DNA from: Bosea sp. RAC05
GTDB taxonomy: Bacteria > Pseudomonadota > Alphaproteobacteria > Rhizobiales > Beijerinckiaceae
NCBI RefSeq assembly: GCF_001713455.1
Contig: NZ_CP016464.1
Coordinates: 2,900,001 to 2,964,000, forward strand
Direction: 5' to 3'
Length of the DNA: 64,000 nucleotides
Shown here: positions 26,344 to 34,243 of the stretch, in pieces
Position numbering within the stretch: the first letter of the stretch is position 1
Layout: the number at the start of each line of letters is the position of its first letter
Notes under the pieces: generated by a model
Database searches by the model: none
The model's input: only the letters and a program-made list of their open reading frames with translations
Told to the model about the DNA's origin: nothing
Translations under genes and position numbers: made by a program

Positions 26344-27174
26344 TCAATCCCTGCCGATCATCACGTCGAGGCGCGCGCCGGTATCGGTCTCGATCGTGGC
26401 GCGCGGTCCCCGCAAGGCGAGGAACCGCGCGACGCGCTGCTTGACCGGAGCCTTGCCGAGGACCACGGCGCGCCCACCCTTGAAGCTGATCGCTGCGAGG
26501 TCCTGCCGCGACAGCGACGGGATCACGATGTCGGGCGTACCATCCTCGTCGAGGTCCCCGATCTGCGCGAGATCGAGGTCGCGCTCGCCCAGGCGATGAT
26601 TGGTGAAGCCGTCGATCCGCGAAACCTCGACGAGCGCCGTGCCCGACAGACGATAGAGACGCAGCGAGCCCGCCAGATGCGGCGTGACCACGGCCGCGAG
26701 CATGGCCTGCCCCGATCCGCCGAAATCCGCGACGCCGACCGGGTTGAGCCAGCGGTTGCGCTGGCCGATGGCCGGGCTCTCGGCGAGGGGCTCGATCGCA
26801 TGCCGGCCGATCCGGTAGACTGCGAGGGAAGCGCCGCGATCGAGATGGGCCTTGACCACGATCGCCTCCGGCTGCCCGTCGCCGTCGAGATCGGCCAGGC
26901 GGACACGGCGGTCCTCGAAGACGGCGTCAGCGCCGAGGCGAAACAGCAGGCGGTGGCCGTCCCGCTCGACGACGAACCCGCCGGCCTCGATCGCATCCCC
27001 CAGAACGCCATGGCCATAGCGGGTCGTCGGATCGACGAGATAGGCGACCATCCCGCCGCTCCGGGTGACCTCGCCATCCGGCAGACGCAAGAGGTCCTGA
27101 GCCTGCGCGCCGCGGCCACAGCCGATGGCGAAAGCCATTGCCATGATCAGGCGGCCCACCCGGTGTCGCAGCAT
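26344..27174 (-). CDS. Secreted FG-GAP/VCBS-repeat protein
   Basis: About 276 aa with a signal peptide (residues about 1-25, ending GAQA) and a beta-propeller-like body. Calcium-loop repeats read DLDGDGQPEAIVV and DLDEDGTPDIVIP; another variant is VADFGGSGQAML. Such repeats form integrin-like blades and are usually binding or scaffold proteins. The start MLRHRVGR at 27174 has GGGAGAG upstream and lies one base after the stop of the PhnD-like gene, so translation is probably coupled. No function assigned. Confidence 0.72.
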   Translation of the reverse strand: MLRHRVGRLIMAMAFAIGCGRGAQAQDLLRLPDGEVTRSGGMVAYLVDPTTRYGHGVLGDAIEAGGFVVERDGHRLLFRLGADAVFEDRRVRLADLDGDGQPEAIVVKAHLDRGASLAVYRIGRHAIEPLAESPAIGQRNRWLNPVGVADFGGSGQAMLAAVVTPHLAGSLRLYRLSGTALVEVSRIDGFTNHRLGERDLDLAQIGDLDEDGTPDIVIPSLSRQDLAAISFKGGRAVVLGKAPVKQRVARFLALRGPRATIETDTGARLDVMIGRD

Positions 27175-27175
27175 G

Positions 27176-27562
27176 TCAGACTCTCCCTGGCGCCAAGTCG
27201 CCACTTGGGTCCAGGCTGCGCTCCGCTATGCCGTTGAAGTTCCGGTCGAAATCGGTTGAGAGATCGACCTGGCCGTTGGCGACGGCGATGACGTTCGCCG
27301 GATGCGACGCCCCGTCGCGGTAACGGAAGAAGGTCTTCGGGTCGATGCCGCGGCTCTGGAAGTAATGCGTCGGGATCAGCCAGCCGGAGGTGGAGCCCAC
27401 ATCGGCGAAGGAGATCCGCAGCCCCCTGGCTCCCTCCGGCCATGAGCCGATCGCGAGGCCCGGCCGCGCCAGGACGATGTCGTGGGACGAGGGGAGCCCG
27501 CCATATCTAACGGTGCCGATGGCGGCCGAGCCGGCCAGAATCAAGGAGCGGCGGTTCAACAT
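27176..27562 (-). pseudogene. PhnD-like periplasmic binding protein fragment
   Basis: 128 aa. A Tat-like signal (LNRRSLILAGSAAIG) is followed almost at once by the central block of phosphate/phosphonate-binding proteins (SFADVGSTSGWLIPTHYFQ ... ANVIAVANGQVDLSTDF). PhnD-type proteins are about 280-300 aa; most of lobe 1 and the whole C-terminal part are missing. It is read as a decayed gene. However, it keeps an intact start and a coupled downstream gene, and has its own candidate ECF promoter (P3), so a functional mini-protein cannot be excluded. Confidence 0.6.
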
Positions 27563-27642
27563 CGATCATCCTCAGATGGCGCCGGACCAGACCGGCGGCC
27601 CTGGAGGGCCGTCTGCGGCCGGCCTGGCGGGCACAGAGACGT

Positions 27643-27668
27643 TACGGGCGCGGGGCCTGTAACGTTAC
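27643..27668 (-). promoter_or_regulatory. Candidate ECF promoter P3 (leftward)
   Basis: On the minus strand: GTAACG (27668-27663), 16 bases, CGTA (27646-27643). It points at the PhnD-like gene at 27562. Its -35 is part of the palindrome GTAACGTTAC shared with P4. Confidence 0.6.
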
Positions 27669-27684
27669 GCGGCGACGGCGCGAA
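27659..27684 (+). promoter_or_regulatory. Candidate ECF promoter P4 (rightward)
   Basis: GTAACG at 27659-27664, 16 bases, CGAA at 27681-27684, upstream of the metallophosphoesterase-like gene at 27712. The overlapping P3 means polymerase could use only one of the two directions at a time. Confidence 0.65.
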
Positions 27685-27711
27685 TATCGGGTCGTGACGG
27701 ACGGGGATGAG

Positions 27712-28566
27712 ATGACGCGCGATCGGACATGGCTGCTCTTCGGCGGCCCCTATGGGAACCTGCATGCCACGCAGGCTCTGCTGGCGGAGGCGAGGCGGCT
27801 GGGCGTCTCTCCGGACAGGATGCTCTGCACGGGCGATCTCGTGGCCTATTGCGGCAATCCCGTCGAGACGATCGATCTGATCCGCGTCAGCGGCATCGCC
27901 GTCGTCGGAGGCAACTGCGACGAGCAGCTGGGGGCGAGCGCGAGCGACTGTGGCTGCGGGTTCGAGCCTGACAGCGCCTGCGCCAGATTGTCGGCCTCAT
28001 GGTATGCCTTCGCCGACAGTGTCGTCAGGCCCGACCAGCGTCGATGGCTGGCCTCATTGCCGGGCCGCGTCGACCTGCAGATCGGCGGGCGGAGCCTCGC
28101 GGCGATCCACGGATCGGCGCACTCCATCAACAGCTTCATTTTCGCGGGCACGCCCGAGGGCGAGAAGCGCCGCAGCCTCGAGGCCCTCGGCGGCGATGGC
28201 GCCGTCGGCGGCCATTCGGGCCTGCCTTTTACCCAATTGCTCGGAGGGCGACTTTGGCACAACCCGGGCGTCATCGGGATGCCGGCCAATGACGGCACGC
28301 CGCGTGTCTGGTTCAGCACCGTCCGGGAGACCGAGGCCGGGCTCGCCATCGAGCACCGGGCGCTGTCCTATGACCATGAAGGCGCACAGGCGGCCATGCG
28401 CCGCGCCGGCCTGCCCGAAAGCTACCGCAAGGCGCTTGCGACCGGACTCTGGCCCAGTCTCGACGTCCTGCCCGAGCGCGAACGCGCCGAGACGGGACGT
28501 CCGATCACGGAGACGTCGACGCTCTGGCCGGCGCGCCAGCCCGCCCGGGCGCTCCAGGCGGTCTGA
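27712..28566 (+). CDS. Metallophosphoesterase-family protein with degenerate metal site
   Basis: 284 aa, overall like YfcE/Metallophos_2 proteins. Several metal-ligand motifs are altered: the usual SDIHGN reads GGPYGN (residues 11-16, so Asp and His are gone), GNHD reads GNCD (67-70), and GHTH reads GHSG (167-170). The GDL block (41-43) and the His in AAIHGS (H133) remain. It is likely a pseudoenzyme or has changed chemistry. The ATG at 27712 has GGGGA upstream; a GTG at 27694 is possible but very near the predicted transcript start. Its 3' end meets the convergent glycosyltransferase gene. Confidence 0.72.
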   Translation: MTRDRTWLLFGGPYGNLHATQALLAEARRLGVSPDRMLCTGDLVAYCGNPVETIDLIRVSGIAVVGGNCDEQLGASASDCGCGFEPDSACARLSASWYAFADSVVRPDQRRWLASLPGRVDLQIGGRSLAAIHGSAHSINSFIFAGTPEGEKRRSLEALGGDGAVGGHSGLPFTQLLGGRLWHNPGVIGMPANDGTPRVWFSTVRETEAGLAIEHRALSYDHEGAQAAMRRAGLPESYRKALATGLWPSLDVLPERERAETGRPITETSTLWPARQPARALQAV

Positions 28567-28572
28567 CCGGTT

Positions 28573-29205
28573 TCAGGACGCCCGCAGGCTCTGCAGCAGG
28601 GTGAGTCTCAAATGCAGGAAGGTGGTCCGGAACCAGCCATTGTCGCGATACTTCCGGGCGCTGGTCGTGATCGTCGCGCCGACCGGCTGAATCGCCAGGC
28701 CTGCGCGCCGCGCGTCGCGGACCAGCTGGTGGTCCTCGCCATGCGCCTTGGTCTCGTCATAACCGCCAAGGGCATGGAACGTCGCGGCAGGCAGGCATAG
28801 CGCCTGATCGCCGAAAGGCAGGCCGATCACCCGTGAGCGGAAACTGACGCCGCCTTCGGTCAGACGCATCAAGGCGCCGCCATCAAAGCGCAGGTCGAAA
28901 TAGCGCACGGCGGCGCGCGGCTCCTGCAGTCGAAGCAGCAGTTGCGGCACGGCATCGGCGCCGAGAGTCGTGTCGGCATGCACGAACCAGAGATGGCGAC
29001 CTCGTGCGACCGAGGCCGCATGGTTCATGCTGGAGGCGCGGGTTCCGCCGCGTGCGAGAACGACCTCGAAGGTTTTGGGAAGCATCGCGAGCAGCGCTTC
29101 GGGAACGGCCTCGTGCGCGGCCAACGGGATGATCACGGAGACGAGCGCGCCCTCGGTGCGCGGTTCGGGCGGACGGACATCCAGCGTCACGGTATCGTGC
29201 ATCAT
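28573..29205 (-). CDS. Family 2 glycosyltransferase, TIGR04283-like
   Basis: About 210-aa soluble GT-A transferase. Features are VSVIIPLA at the N-terminus, the metal-binding region FVHADTTLGADAV, GLPFGDQALCL, and the acceptor block GYDETKAHGEDHQLVRDARRAG. These match the TIGR04283 group, labelled arsenosugar-associated in databases although no arsM or arsS is present here. The start is set at the tandem ATGs 29205/29202 because the longer frame to 29268 would begin inside promoter P5. Confidence 0.77.
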   Translation of the reverse strand: MMHDTVTLDVRPPEPRTEGALVSVIIPLAAHEAVPEALLAMLPKTFEVVLARGGTRASSMNHAASVARGRHLWFVHADTTLGADAVPQLLLRLQEPRAAVRYFDLRFDGGALMRLTEGGVSFRSRVIGLPFGDQALCLPAATFHALGGYDETKAHGEDHQLVRDARRAGLAIQPVGATITTSARKYRDNGWFRTTFLHLRLTLLQSLRAS

Positions 29206-29255
29206 AGACCAGCACCCAATGTCGATGTCCGCGACGCCCGACGAGGGCCCTTTGA

Positions 29256-29281
29256 TTCGATGCCGCACATCATCTCGTTAC
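29256..29281 (-). promoter_or_regulatory. Candidate ECF promoter P5
   Basis: On the minus strand GTAACG (29281-29276), 16 bases, CGAA (29259-29256). It would start transcription near 29249, about 45 bases before the glycosyltransferase ATG. Confidence 0.65.
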
Positions 29282-29383
29282 AACGCTCGCAGAGTGATGG
29301 GCGCGCGCCCTGCACCTGCCGCGCCCCCTGATCCGGCAAGCACAGGGGTCAGGTCAACCTCACGAAACAAGCAGGCGAGCCCT

Positions 29384-30325
29384 TCAGATCAGCAGCTCGG
29401 CCCAGCCCTTGAAGCGGCGGCGGCCGGCACCGTCGGCCCGCACCACCTCGCCGCTGACCACCGACATGGCGAAACCGCCGCTCTTCCAGTCGGCCACCTC
29501 CTCGAGCGCATCCGTCTTGGCGTGAAGCGTCCAGCGTGTGCCGCGATGGCTGAACCCGGCCTGCCAGCGCGTCGGCCAGCGATAGGTTCGGTCCGGTGTC
29601 GGGCGGCTCTCGTCAATGGCGAAGGCGATGTCCGAAAGCGTGCCCTCGCCGTCGAAGGTGGCCATGCCGCTCTCCCGTGGCGTGCCGGCCTGAACGCGCT
29701 CGTGATAGCGCAGATACAGATCGCGGCCATCCTCCGTCAGGAGGTAAAGGCCGTTGAAATTGCTCCAGTTCGCCCCGAAATCGCTGGTGAAGCGATTATA
29801 TCCGGTACGCGCGATGAATTCGAAGATGACCCGGCCGACGAGTTGGCGGCCCTTCCAGCGCAGCGTCGCCGGCGCGGCACCGATCCAGTAGTCGTCGCCT
29901 GGTGTCTGGCGTCGGAGGATCGGCGTCAGCCCCTCCACGGCCATGTCGATGTCGTTGACCGCGCTGACCATCCGCAGGCCGCCGTCGATCGTGCCGCGAA
30001 ACTGGAAATGCGCGGAGTCGGGGATGGTCTCCAGGATCTTGCCCGGATTGGGATAATGCGCGCTGCCGACGATGGGCACGACGCCTTCGCCTTGCGCATA
30101 CATCATGATCCAATGATCCGCGAAGAACCGGTCCCCCGTCTGGCCACGGTTGTTATCGTGCGCCAGGTAGACCGCACCCTGCGCATCCGCGCCGACGAAG
30201 GAAAAATAGTCGGAATGGTATCGCCTGATCTCGTCCGCGCGGGTAGGCAAAGGCCATGCTGCCGCAACGCTCGCACCGGCGGCCATGAGTTGTCGGCGAT
30301 TGAGGCCTGGTGACGGGTGGTCCAT
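29384..30325 (-). CDS. Exported protein of unknown function (possible lipocalin/AttH-like fold)
   Basis: 313 aa with a twin-arginine signal (LNRRQLMAAGASVAAAWPLPTRA). The body is rich in Trp, Tyr and Gly with alternating beta-type segments, and the C-terminus ends GRRRFKGWAELLI. This weakly recalls CrtC/AttH lipocalin-like proteins, whose closing strand carries a similar G-x-G-W-x-E-L pattern; I give that as a guess only. It is surrounded by regulon genes but its upstream region has only a poor promoter match (see rejected items). Confidence 0.6.
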   Translation of the reverse strand: MDHPSPGLNRRQLMAAGASVAAAWPLPTRADEIRRYHSDYFSFVGADAQGAVYLAHDNNRGQTGDRFFADHWIMMYAQGEGVVPIVGSAHYPNPGKILETIPDSAHFQFRGTIDGGLRMVSAVNDIDMAVEGLTPILRRQTPGDDYWIGAAPATLRWKGRQLVGRVIFEFIARTGYNRFTSDFGANWSNFNGLYLLTEDGRDLYLRYHERVQAGTPRESGMATFDGEGTLSDIAFAIDESRPTPDRTYRWPTRWQAGFSHRGTRWTLHAKTDALEEVADWKSGGFAMSVVSGEVVRADGAGRRRFKGWAELLI

Positions 30326-30468
30326 GGGCTATGGTCCTGATGATCACCAGACCATTGCCGGAAGACGGCCTCGCGCAATTCACATCTTGTTGACGTGAGA
30401 AAATCTGCCGAGCGATCTGCCGCTCAGGGCTGAAACCATGGCGGGCGCCACACGAAACCGTGAACCGC

Positions 30469-30494
30469 GTAACGTTGCGCGGCTCCGGCGCGAA
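30469..30494 (+). promoter_or_regulatory. Candidate ECF promoter P6
   Basis: GTAACG at 30469-30474, 16 bases, CGAA at 30491-30494, 41 bases before the flavoprotein ATG at 30536. It would drive the eight-gene operon up to 38194. The spacer is nearly identical to that of P4 over its first ten bases. Confidence 0.68.
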
Positions 30495-30535
30495 CACGCT
30501 GTCGAACCCGAAGCCTCCGTCCCGAAGCGACCCCC

Positions 30536-32014
30536 ATGGCTGATCCTGCACCTGCCTCGCTCCCGCCGAAGCGCCCCTTGCGGCAGGACGGAGTCCTGAA
30601 AGCCGACCTCTGCATCATCGGTGCGGGTTCCGGCGGGCTGTCGGTCGCGGCCGGCGCCGTGCAGATGGGTGCCTCTGTCGTCCTCATCGAAAAGGGCGAG
30701 ATGGGCGGCGATTGCCTCAACACCGGCTGCGTGCCCTCCAAGGCGCTGATCGCCGCGGCCCATGCCGCCCATGCCGTGCGTGACGGCCAGCGCTTCGGCG
30801 TTCATGCCGCCGAGCCCGAGATTCGCTTCGATGAGGTTCACGCCCATGTGCATGGCGTGATCGGCGCGATCGCACCGCATGACAGCGTCGAGCGGTTCGA
30901 ACAGCTCGGCGTCCATGTCATCAAGGCGGCAGCGCGCTTCCTCGACCGGGATACGGTCGAAGCCGGCGGGGAGACGATCGCGGCGCGCCGCTTCGTGATC
31001 GCAACCGGCTCGCGTGCCGCCGTTCCGCCGATCCCCGGCCTGGCGGATGCCGGCTATCTCACCAATGAGAGCGTCTTCGAGATGCGGGCGCGTCCCGAGC
31101 ATCTCATCGTCGTCGGTGGCGGACCCATCGGGATCGAGATGGCGCAGTCCTTCCGTCGCCTGGGTTCGCGGGTGACGGCGATCGAGAAGTTCGGCATCCT
31201 CGCCAGGGATGAGCCGGAGGCCGTCGAGGTCGTCCGCGCCGCGCTCCTCCGGGACGGCGTGACGCTGCTCGAGCAGGTCGGCATCAGCGAAGTCCGGCGC
31301 GACGGCGCGGTCGTGACGGTCACGCTCGATGGCGACAGCGCGGTTGGACGGAGCGTCGCGGGCAGCCACCTGCTCGTCGCGGCGGGCCGGCGCCCGAACG
31401 TCGAAAACCTCGGCCTCGACGCGGCCGGTGTCGCCTTCACGCCGAAGGGGATCACGATCGACGCGCGCCTTCTGACCAGCAACCGCCGGATCTTCGCCAT
31501 CGGCGACGTCTCGGGAGGCCCGCAATTCACTCATATCGCGGGCTATCATGCCGGTATCGTCATCCGGAACGCCCTGTTCGGCTTGCCCGCCAAGGTCGAC
31601 TACACGGCCTTGCCCTGGGTGACCTACGCCGATCCGGAACTCGCCCATACCGGCCTCACCGAGGCGGAGGCGCGCAAGGGCGGCCATGACGTGCAGATCC
31701 TGACCTGGTCCTTCGCGCTCAACGACCGGGCCCAGGCGGAGCGTGCCACCGAGGGGCTGGCCAAGGTCGTGCTGGGTCGCAAGGGCCGGATCCTCGGCGC
31801 CACGATCGTGGGGCCGCGCGCGGGAGAACTGATCGGCACCTGGGCCCTGGCCATCTCGTCCCGCCTCCGCATCGGGGCCGTGGCGAGCGCCGTGCTGCCT
31901 TATCCGACGCTGTCGGAGATCTCGAAGCGCGCCGCCGGCTGTTACTACACGCCGAAGCTCTTCGGCTCCACGACGCGCCGCGTCGTCGGTTTCGTCCAGC
32001 GTTTCCTGCGCTGA
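30536..32014 (+). CDS. MerA-like FAD-dependent pyridine nucleotide-disulfide oxidoreductase
   Basis: 492-aa class I flavoprotein disulfide reductase. The FAD-binding GAGSGG is near residue 29-34, the redox disulfide is in GGDCLNTGCVPSK (C60, C65), and the NAD(P)H fold has VGGGPIGIEMAQ. The dimer-interface block LPYPTLSE has Tyr where glutathione and lipoamide reductases have His, as in MerA. It lacks the N-terminal heavy-metal domain and the C-terminal Cys pair of true mercuric reductases, so Hg(II) reduction is unlikely. First gene of an eight-gene operon behind promoter P6. Confidence 0.85.
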   Translation: MADPAPASLPPKRPLRQDGVLKADLCIIGAGSGGLSVAAGAVQMGASVVLIEKGEMGGDCLNTGCVPSKALIAAAHAAHAVRDGQRFGVHAAEPEIRFDEVHAHVHGVIGAIAPHDSVERFEQLGVHVIKAAARFLDRDTVEAGGETIAARRFVIATGSRAAVPPIPGLADAGYLTNESVFEMRARPEHLIVVGGGPIGIEMAQSFRRLGSRVTAIEKFGILARDEPEAVEVVRAALLRDGVTLLEQVGISEVRRDGAVVTVTLDGDSAVGRSVAGSHLLVAAGRRPNVENLGLDAAGVAFTPKGITIDARLLTSNRRIFAIGDVSGGPQFTHIAGYHAGIVIRNALFGLPAKVDYTALPWVTYADPELAHTGLTEAEARKGGHDVQILTWSFALNDRAQAERATEGLAKVVLGRKGRILGATIVGPRAGELIGTWALAISSRLRIGAVASAVLPYPTLSEISKRAAGCYYTPKLFGSTTRRVVGFVQRFLR

Positions 32015-32030
32015 TCCGGAGAAGCAGCCC

Positions 32031-32756
32031 ATGATGACCCGCCTTCTCACCGATCGACGCCTCTGGCTCGCCCTGGCCGCGCTCGCCCTGATCCTCATCG
32101 TCCGGCAGACGGGGGTTGCGAGCTATCTCTCGCTGGACACGCTCAGGACCCATCGCGTGACGCTGACGAGCTGGGTCGAGGCGAACCACCTGGTCGCCGC
32201 GCTCGCCTATATCGGCGTCTATGTCGCCGCTGTCGCCTTCTCGATGCCCGGCGCGATCTTCCTGACGCTGTCGGGAGGGTTTCTGTTCGGAGCGGTGTTC
32301 GGCACACTGCTGACCGTGATCGGTGCCACGATCGGGGCGACGCTGATCTTCCTGTTCGCCAAGACCCTCTTCGGCGAGAATGCGCTCGACCGGTTCGGTG
32401 CGCCGGCCGCCAGGCTGGCGGAGGGCATCCGCCAGAACGCCGCCTCCTATCTGCTCGTGCTGAGGCTGGTGCCGCTGTTCCCGTTCTTTCTGGTCAATCT
32501 GGTGCCGGCCTTCGTCGGCGTGCCGCTCGCGACCTATGTGCTGACCACCTTCTTCGGGATCATGCCGGGGACGGCGGTGTTCTCGCTGGCGGGCGCGGGG
32601 CTCGGCTCGGTTCTCGACCAGGGCGGCGCGGTCTCGCCCGGCTCGATCCTCACGCCGCAGATCATCGGCGGCCTCGTGGGGCTCGCTGCGCTGTCGCTGG
32701 CCGCGATCCCAATCAGGAAGCGCCTCGCGGCCCGGGAAAACCAGACCGGGGCGTAA
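32031..32756 (+). CDS. TVP38/TMEM64 (VTT domain) membrane protein
   Basis: 241-aa polytopic membrane protein of the DedA-related VTT family. The conserved block MPGAIFLTLSGGFLFGAVFG is followed by GATIGATLIFLFAK. VTT/DedA proteins are linked to lipid scrambling and envelope homeostasis. TVP38-type genes often accompany MerA-like flavoproteins, as here. ATG at 32031, 16 bases after the flavoprotein stop, with GGAG upstream. Confidence 0.84.
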   Translation: MMTRLLTDRRLWLALAALALILIVRQTGVASYLSLDTLRTHRVTLTSWVEANHLVAALAYIGVYVAAVAFSMPGAIFLTLSGGFLFGAVFGTLLTVIGATIGATLIFLFAKTLFGENALDRFGAPAARLAEGIRQNAASYLLVLRLVPLFPFFLVNLVPAFVGVPLATYVLTTFFGIMPGTAVFSLAGAGLGSVLDQGGAVSPGSILTPQIIGGLVGLAALSLAAIPIRKRLAARENQTGA

Positions 32757-32787
32757 CGTCCGCCAGCGTCCATCCGTAAGGAGAGCC

Positions 32788-33624
32788 ATGATGACCGTCG
32801 ATATCCGATCTCACGGGCTGACCCGGCGCGCCACGCTCAGCCTCGGCCTCATGGTCCTCGCAGGCCCGGCATGGGCCCAGGCAGGGGATGCCGACGCTGC
32901 CTATGACCGGCTCCTGAAGCGCTATGTCAGCGCCAGCCCTGACGGGATCAACCGCGTCGATTATGCCGGCTGGCGGGCCAATTCGGCCGACCGCACCGCA
33001 CTGGACGGCTACATCACGGAGCTTTCGCGGCTGAAGCCCTCGGCCATGGCCCGGGCCGACGCCTTCTCCTTCTGGGGCAACCTCTACAATGCGGTGACGC
33101 TGAAGGTCATCCTCGACCGCTACCCGGTCGCCTCGATCCGCGACATCAAGAGCGACAACTGGCTCGATCCGAAAGCCTATACGGGTCCCTGGCGCCAGCC
33201 GCGCGTGACCGTGGAGGGCCGGCGGCTGTCGCTCGACGACATCGAGCACGACATTATGCGTCCGACCTTCAAGGACCCGCGGGTGCATTACATCGTCAAC
33301 TGCGCCTCCTATGGCTGCCCGAACCTGATGAACCGGGTCTGGCGGGCCGCGACGCTGGAGGCCGATCTGGACGCAGCGGCGCGCGCCTTCGTCAACCATC
33401 CGCGGGGCGTCACGGTGCTGGCCGATGGCGCGCTCCGGGTCTCGTCGATCTACAAATGGTTCATCGCGGATTTCGGCGGCAATGACGCCGGGCTGATCGC
33501 GCATTTCCGCCAATATGCCGAGCCGGCGCTGGCCCAGCGCCTCACCGGCTCGCCGCGGATCGCCGACGACGACTATGACTGGTCGTTGAATGGGCTCCGC
33601 CCCGTCGCGGCGCCGCGCGGATGA
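32788..33624 (+). CDS. DUF547 domain exported protein
   Basis: 278 aa with an N-terminal signal sequence (about residues 1-30, ending AWAQ) and a DUF547 domain. Characteristic blocks are FWGNLYNAVTLKVILDRYPV and YIVNCASYGCPNL, the latter with conserved Cys residues. DUF547 proteins have a papain-like/transglutaminase-like appearance, but the function is not established. ATG at 32788 follows AAGGAGAG; a possible weak ECF site at 32753 overlaps the previous gene's end. The 3' end overlaps the rhodanese gene (ATGA). Confidence 0.82.
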   Translation: MMTVDIRSHGLTRRATLSLGLMVLAGPAWAQAGDADAAYDRLLKRYVSASPDGINRVDYAGWRANSADRTALDGYITELSRLKPSAMARADAFSFWGNLYNAVTLKVILDRYPVASIRDIKSDNWLDPKAYTGPWRQPRVTVEGRRLSLDDIEHDIMRPTFKDPRVHYIVNCASYGCPNLMNRVWRAATLEADLDAAARAFVNHPRGVTVLADGALRVSSIYKWFIADFGGNDAGLIAHFRQYAEPALAQRLTGSPRIADDDYDWSLNGLRPVAAPRG

Positions 33625-34235
33625 GCCCGCAGATGACGGACCGGTCGATGACGCCACGCCTGAACCCGCGACGGCTGCTGGCCGGAGCGGCGACGGCTGC
33701 GGTCCTGGTGGCAGGCGCAGCCATCTTTGTCGTGACGACCCAGCCTCGGCTGGCGCCCTGGACGCTCGATCCGACCGATCCGCGCGTATCGCTTGAGGAT
33801 GTCGAGCGGGAGGTGGCCCGACGCCATCCCGTTCCGGACGTCGCGCCCGCGGGCCTGGCCGCCATGCTGGGGCGCGGCGAGGCCACGCTGTTCGACGTGC
33901 GCACGCAGGAGGAGTTCGACGCCGGCCACCTGCCGGGCGCGATCCGGATCGAACCCGGCAGCTCGGCCGCCGAGATCCTCAGCCTTCACCGCGATCGGCT
34001 CGACGATGGGCCGGTCGTGTTCTATTGCGCCGTCGGCGTACGATCCTCGCAGATGATGACGGCAACGCTGAAGCAGATCGCCCCCCACGCCAGCGCCGGC
34101 GTCTACAATCTGCGCGGCGGGATTTTTCGTTGGACGGCGGACGGCCGCGCCTTGGTGAAGGGCGAGGGGCCCGGCAAGGCGCATCACTTTGACGAAAACT
34201 GGGGCCAGTTGCTGGCCAGGACGACGCGCCGTTGA
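33621..34235 (+). CDS. Membrane-anchored rhodanese-like sulfurtransferase
   Basis: 204 aa: an N-terminal membrane anchor (about residues 17-38) and a single rhodanese domain on the periplasmic side. Conserved parts are LFDVRTQEEFDAGHLPGAIRI and the active-site loop FYCAVGVRSSQ with nucleophile C136, which would carry a persulfide. A periplasmic sulfur carrier next to a disulfide reductase and DUF547 supports a sulfur/thiol role for this operon; the acceptor is unknown. Confidence 0.82.
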   Translation: MSPQMTDRSMTPRLNPRRLLAGAATAAVLVAGAAIFVVTTQPRLAPWTLDPTDPRVSLEDVEREVARRHPVPDVAPAGLAAMLGRGEATLFDVRTQEEFDAGHLPGAIRIEPGSSAAEILSLHRDRLDDGPVVFYCAVGVRSSQMMTATLKQIAPHASAGVYNLRGGIFRWTADGRALVKGEGPGKAHHFDENWGQLLARTTRR

Positions 34236-34243
34236 GGGCCGCA

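Noticed and set aside
30369..30394. Possible ECF promoter for the exported protein at 29384-30325 (minus): GTCAAC-N15-CGAG
   Set aside because: Both boxes deviate and the spacer is 15 rather than 16 bases, so it does not meet the pattern of the other sites.
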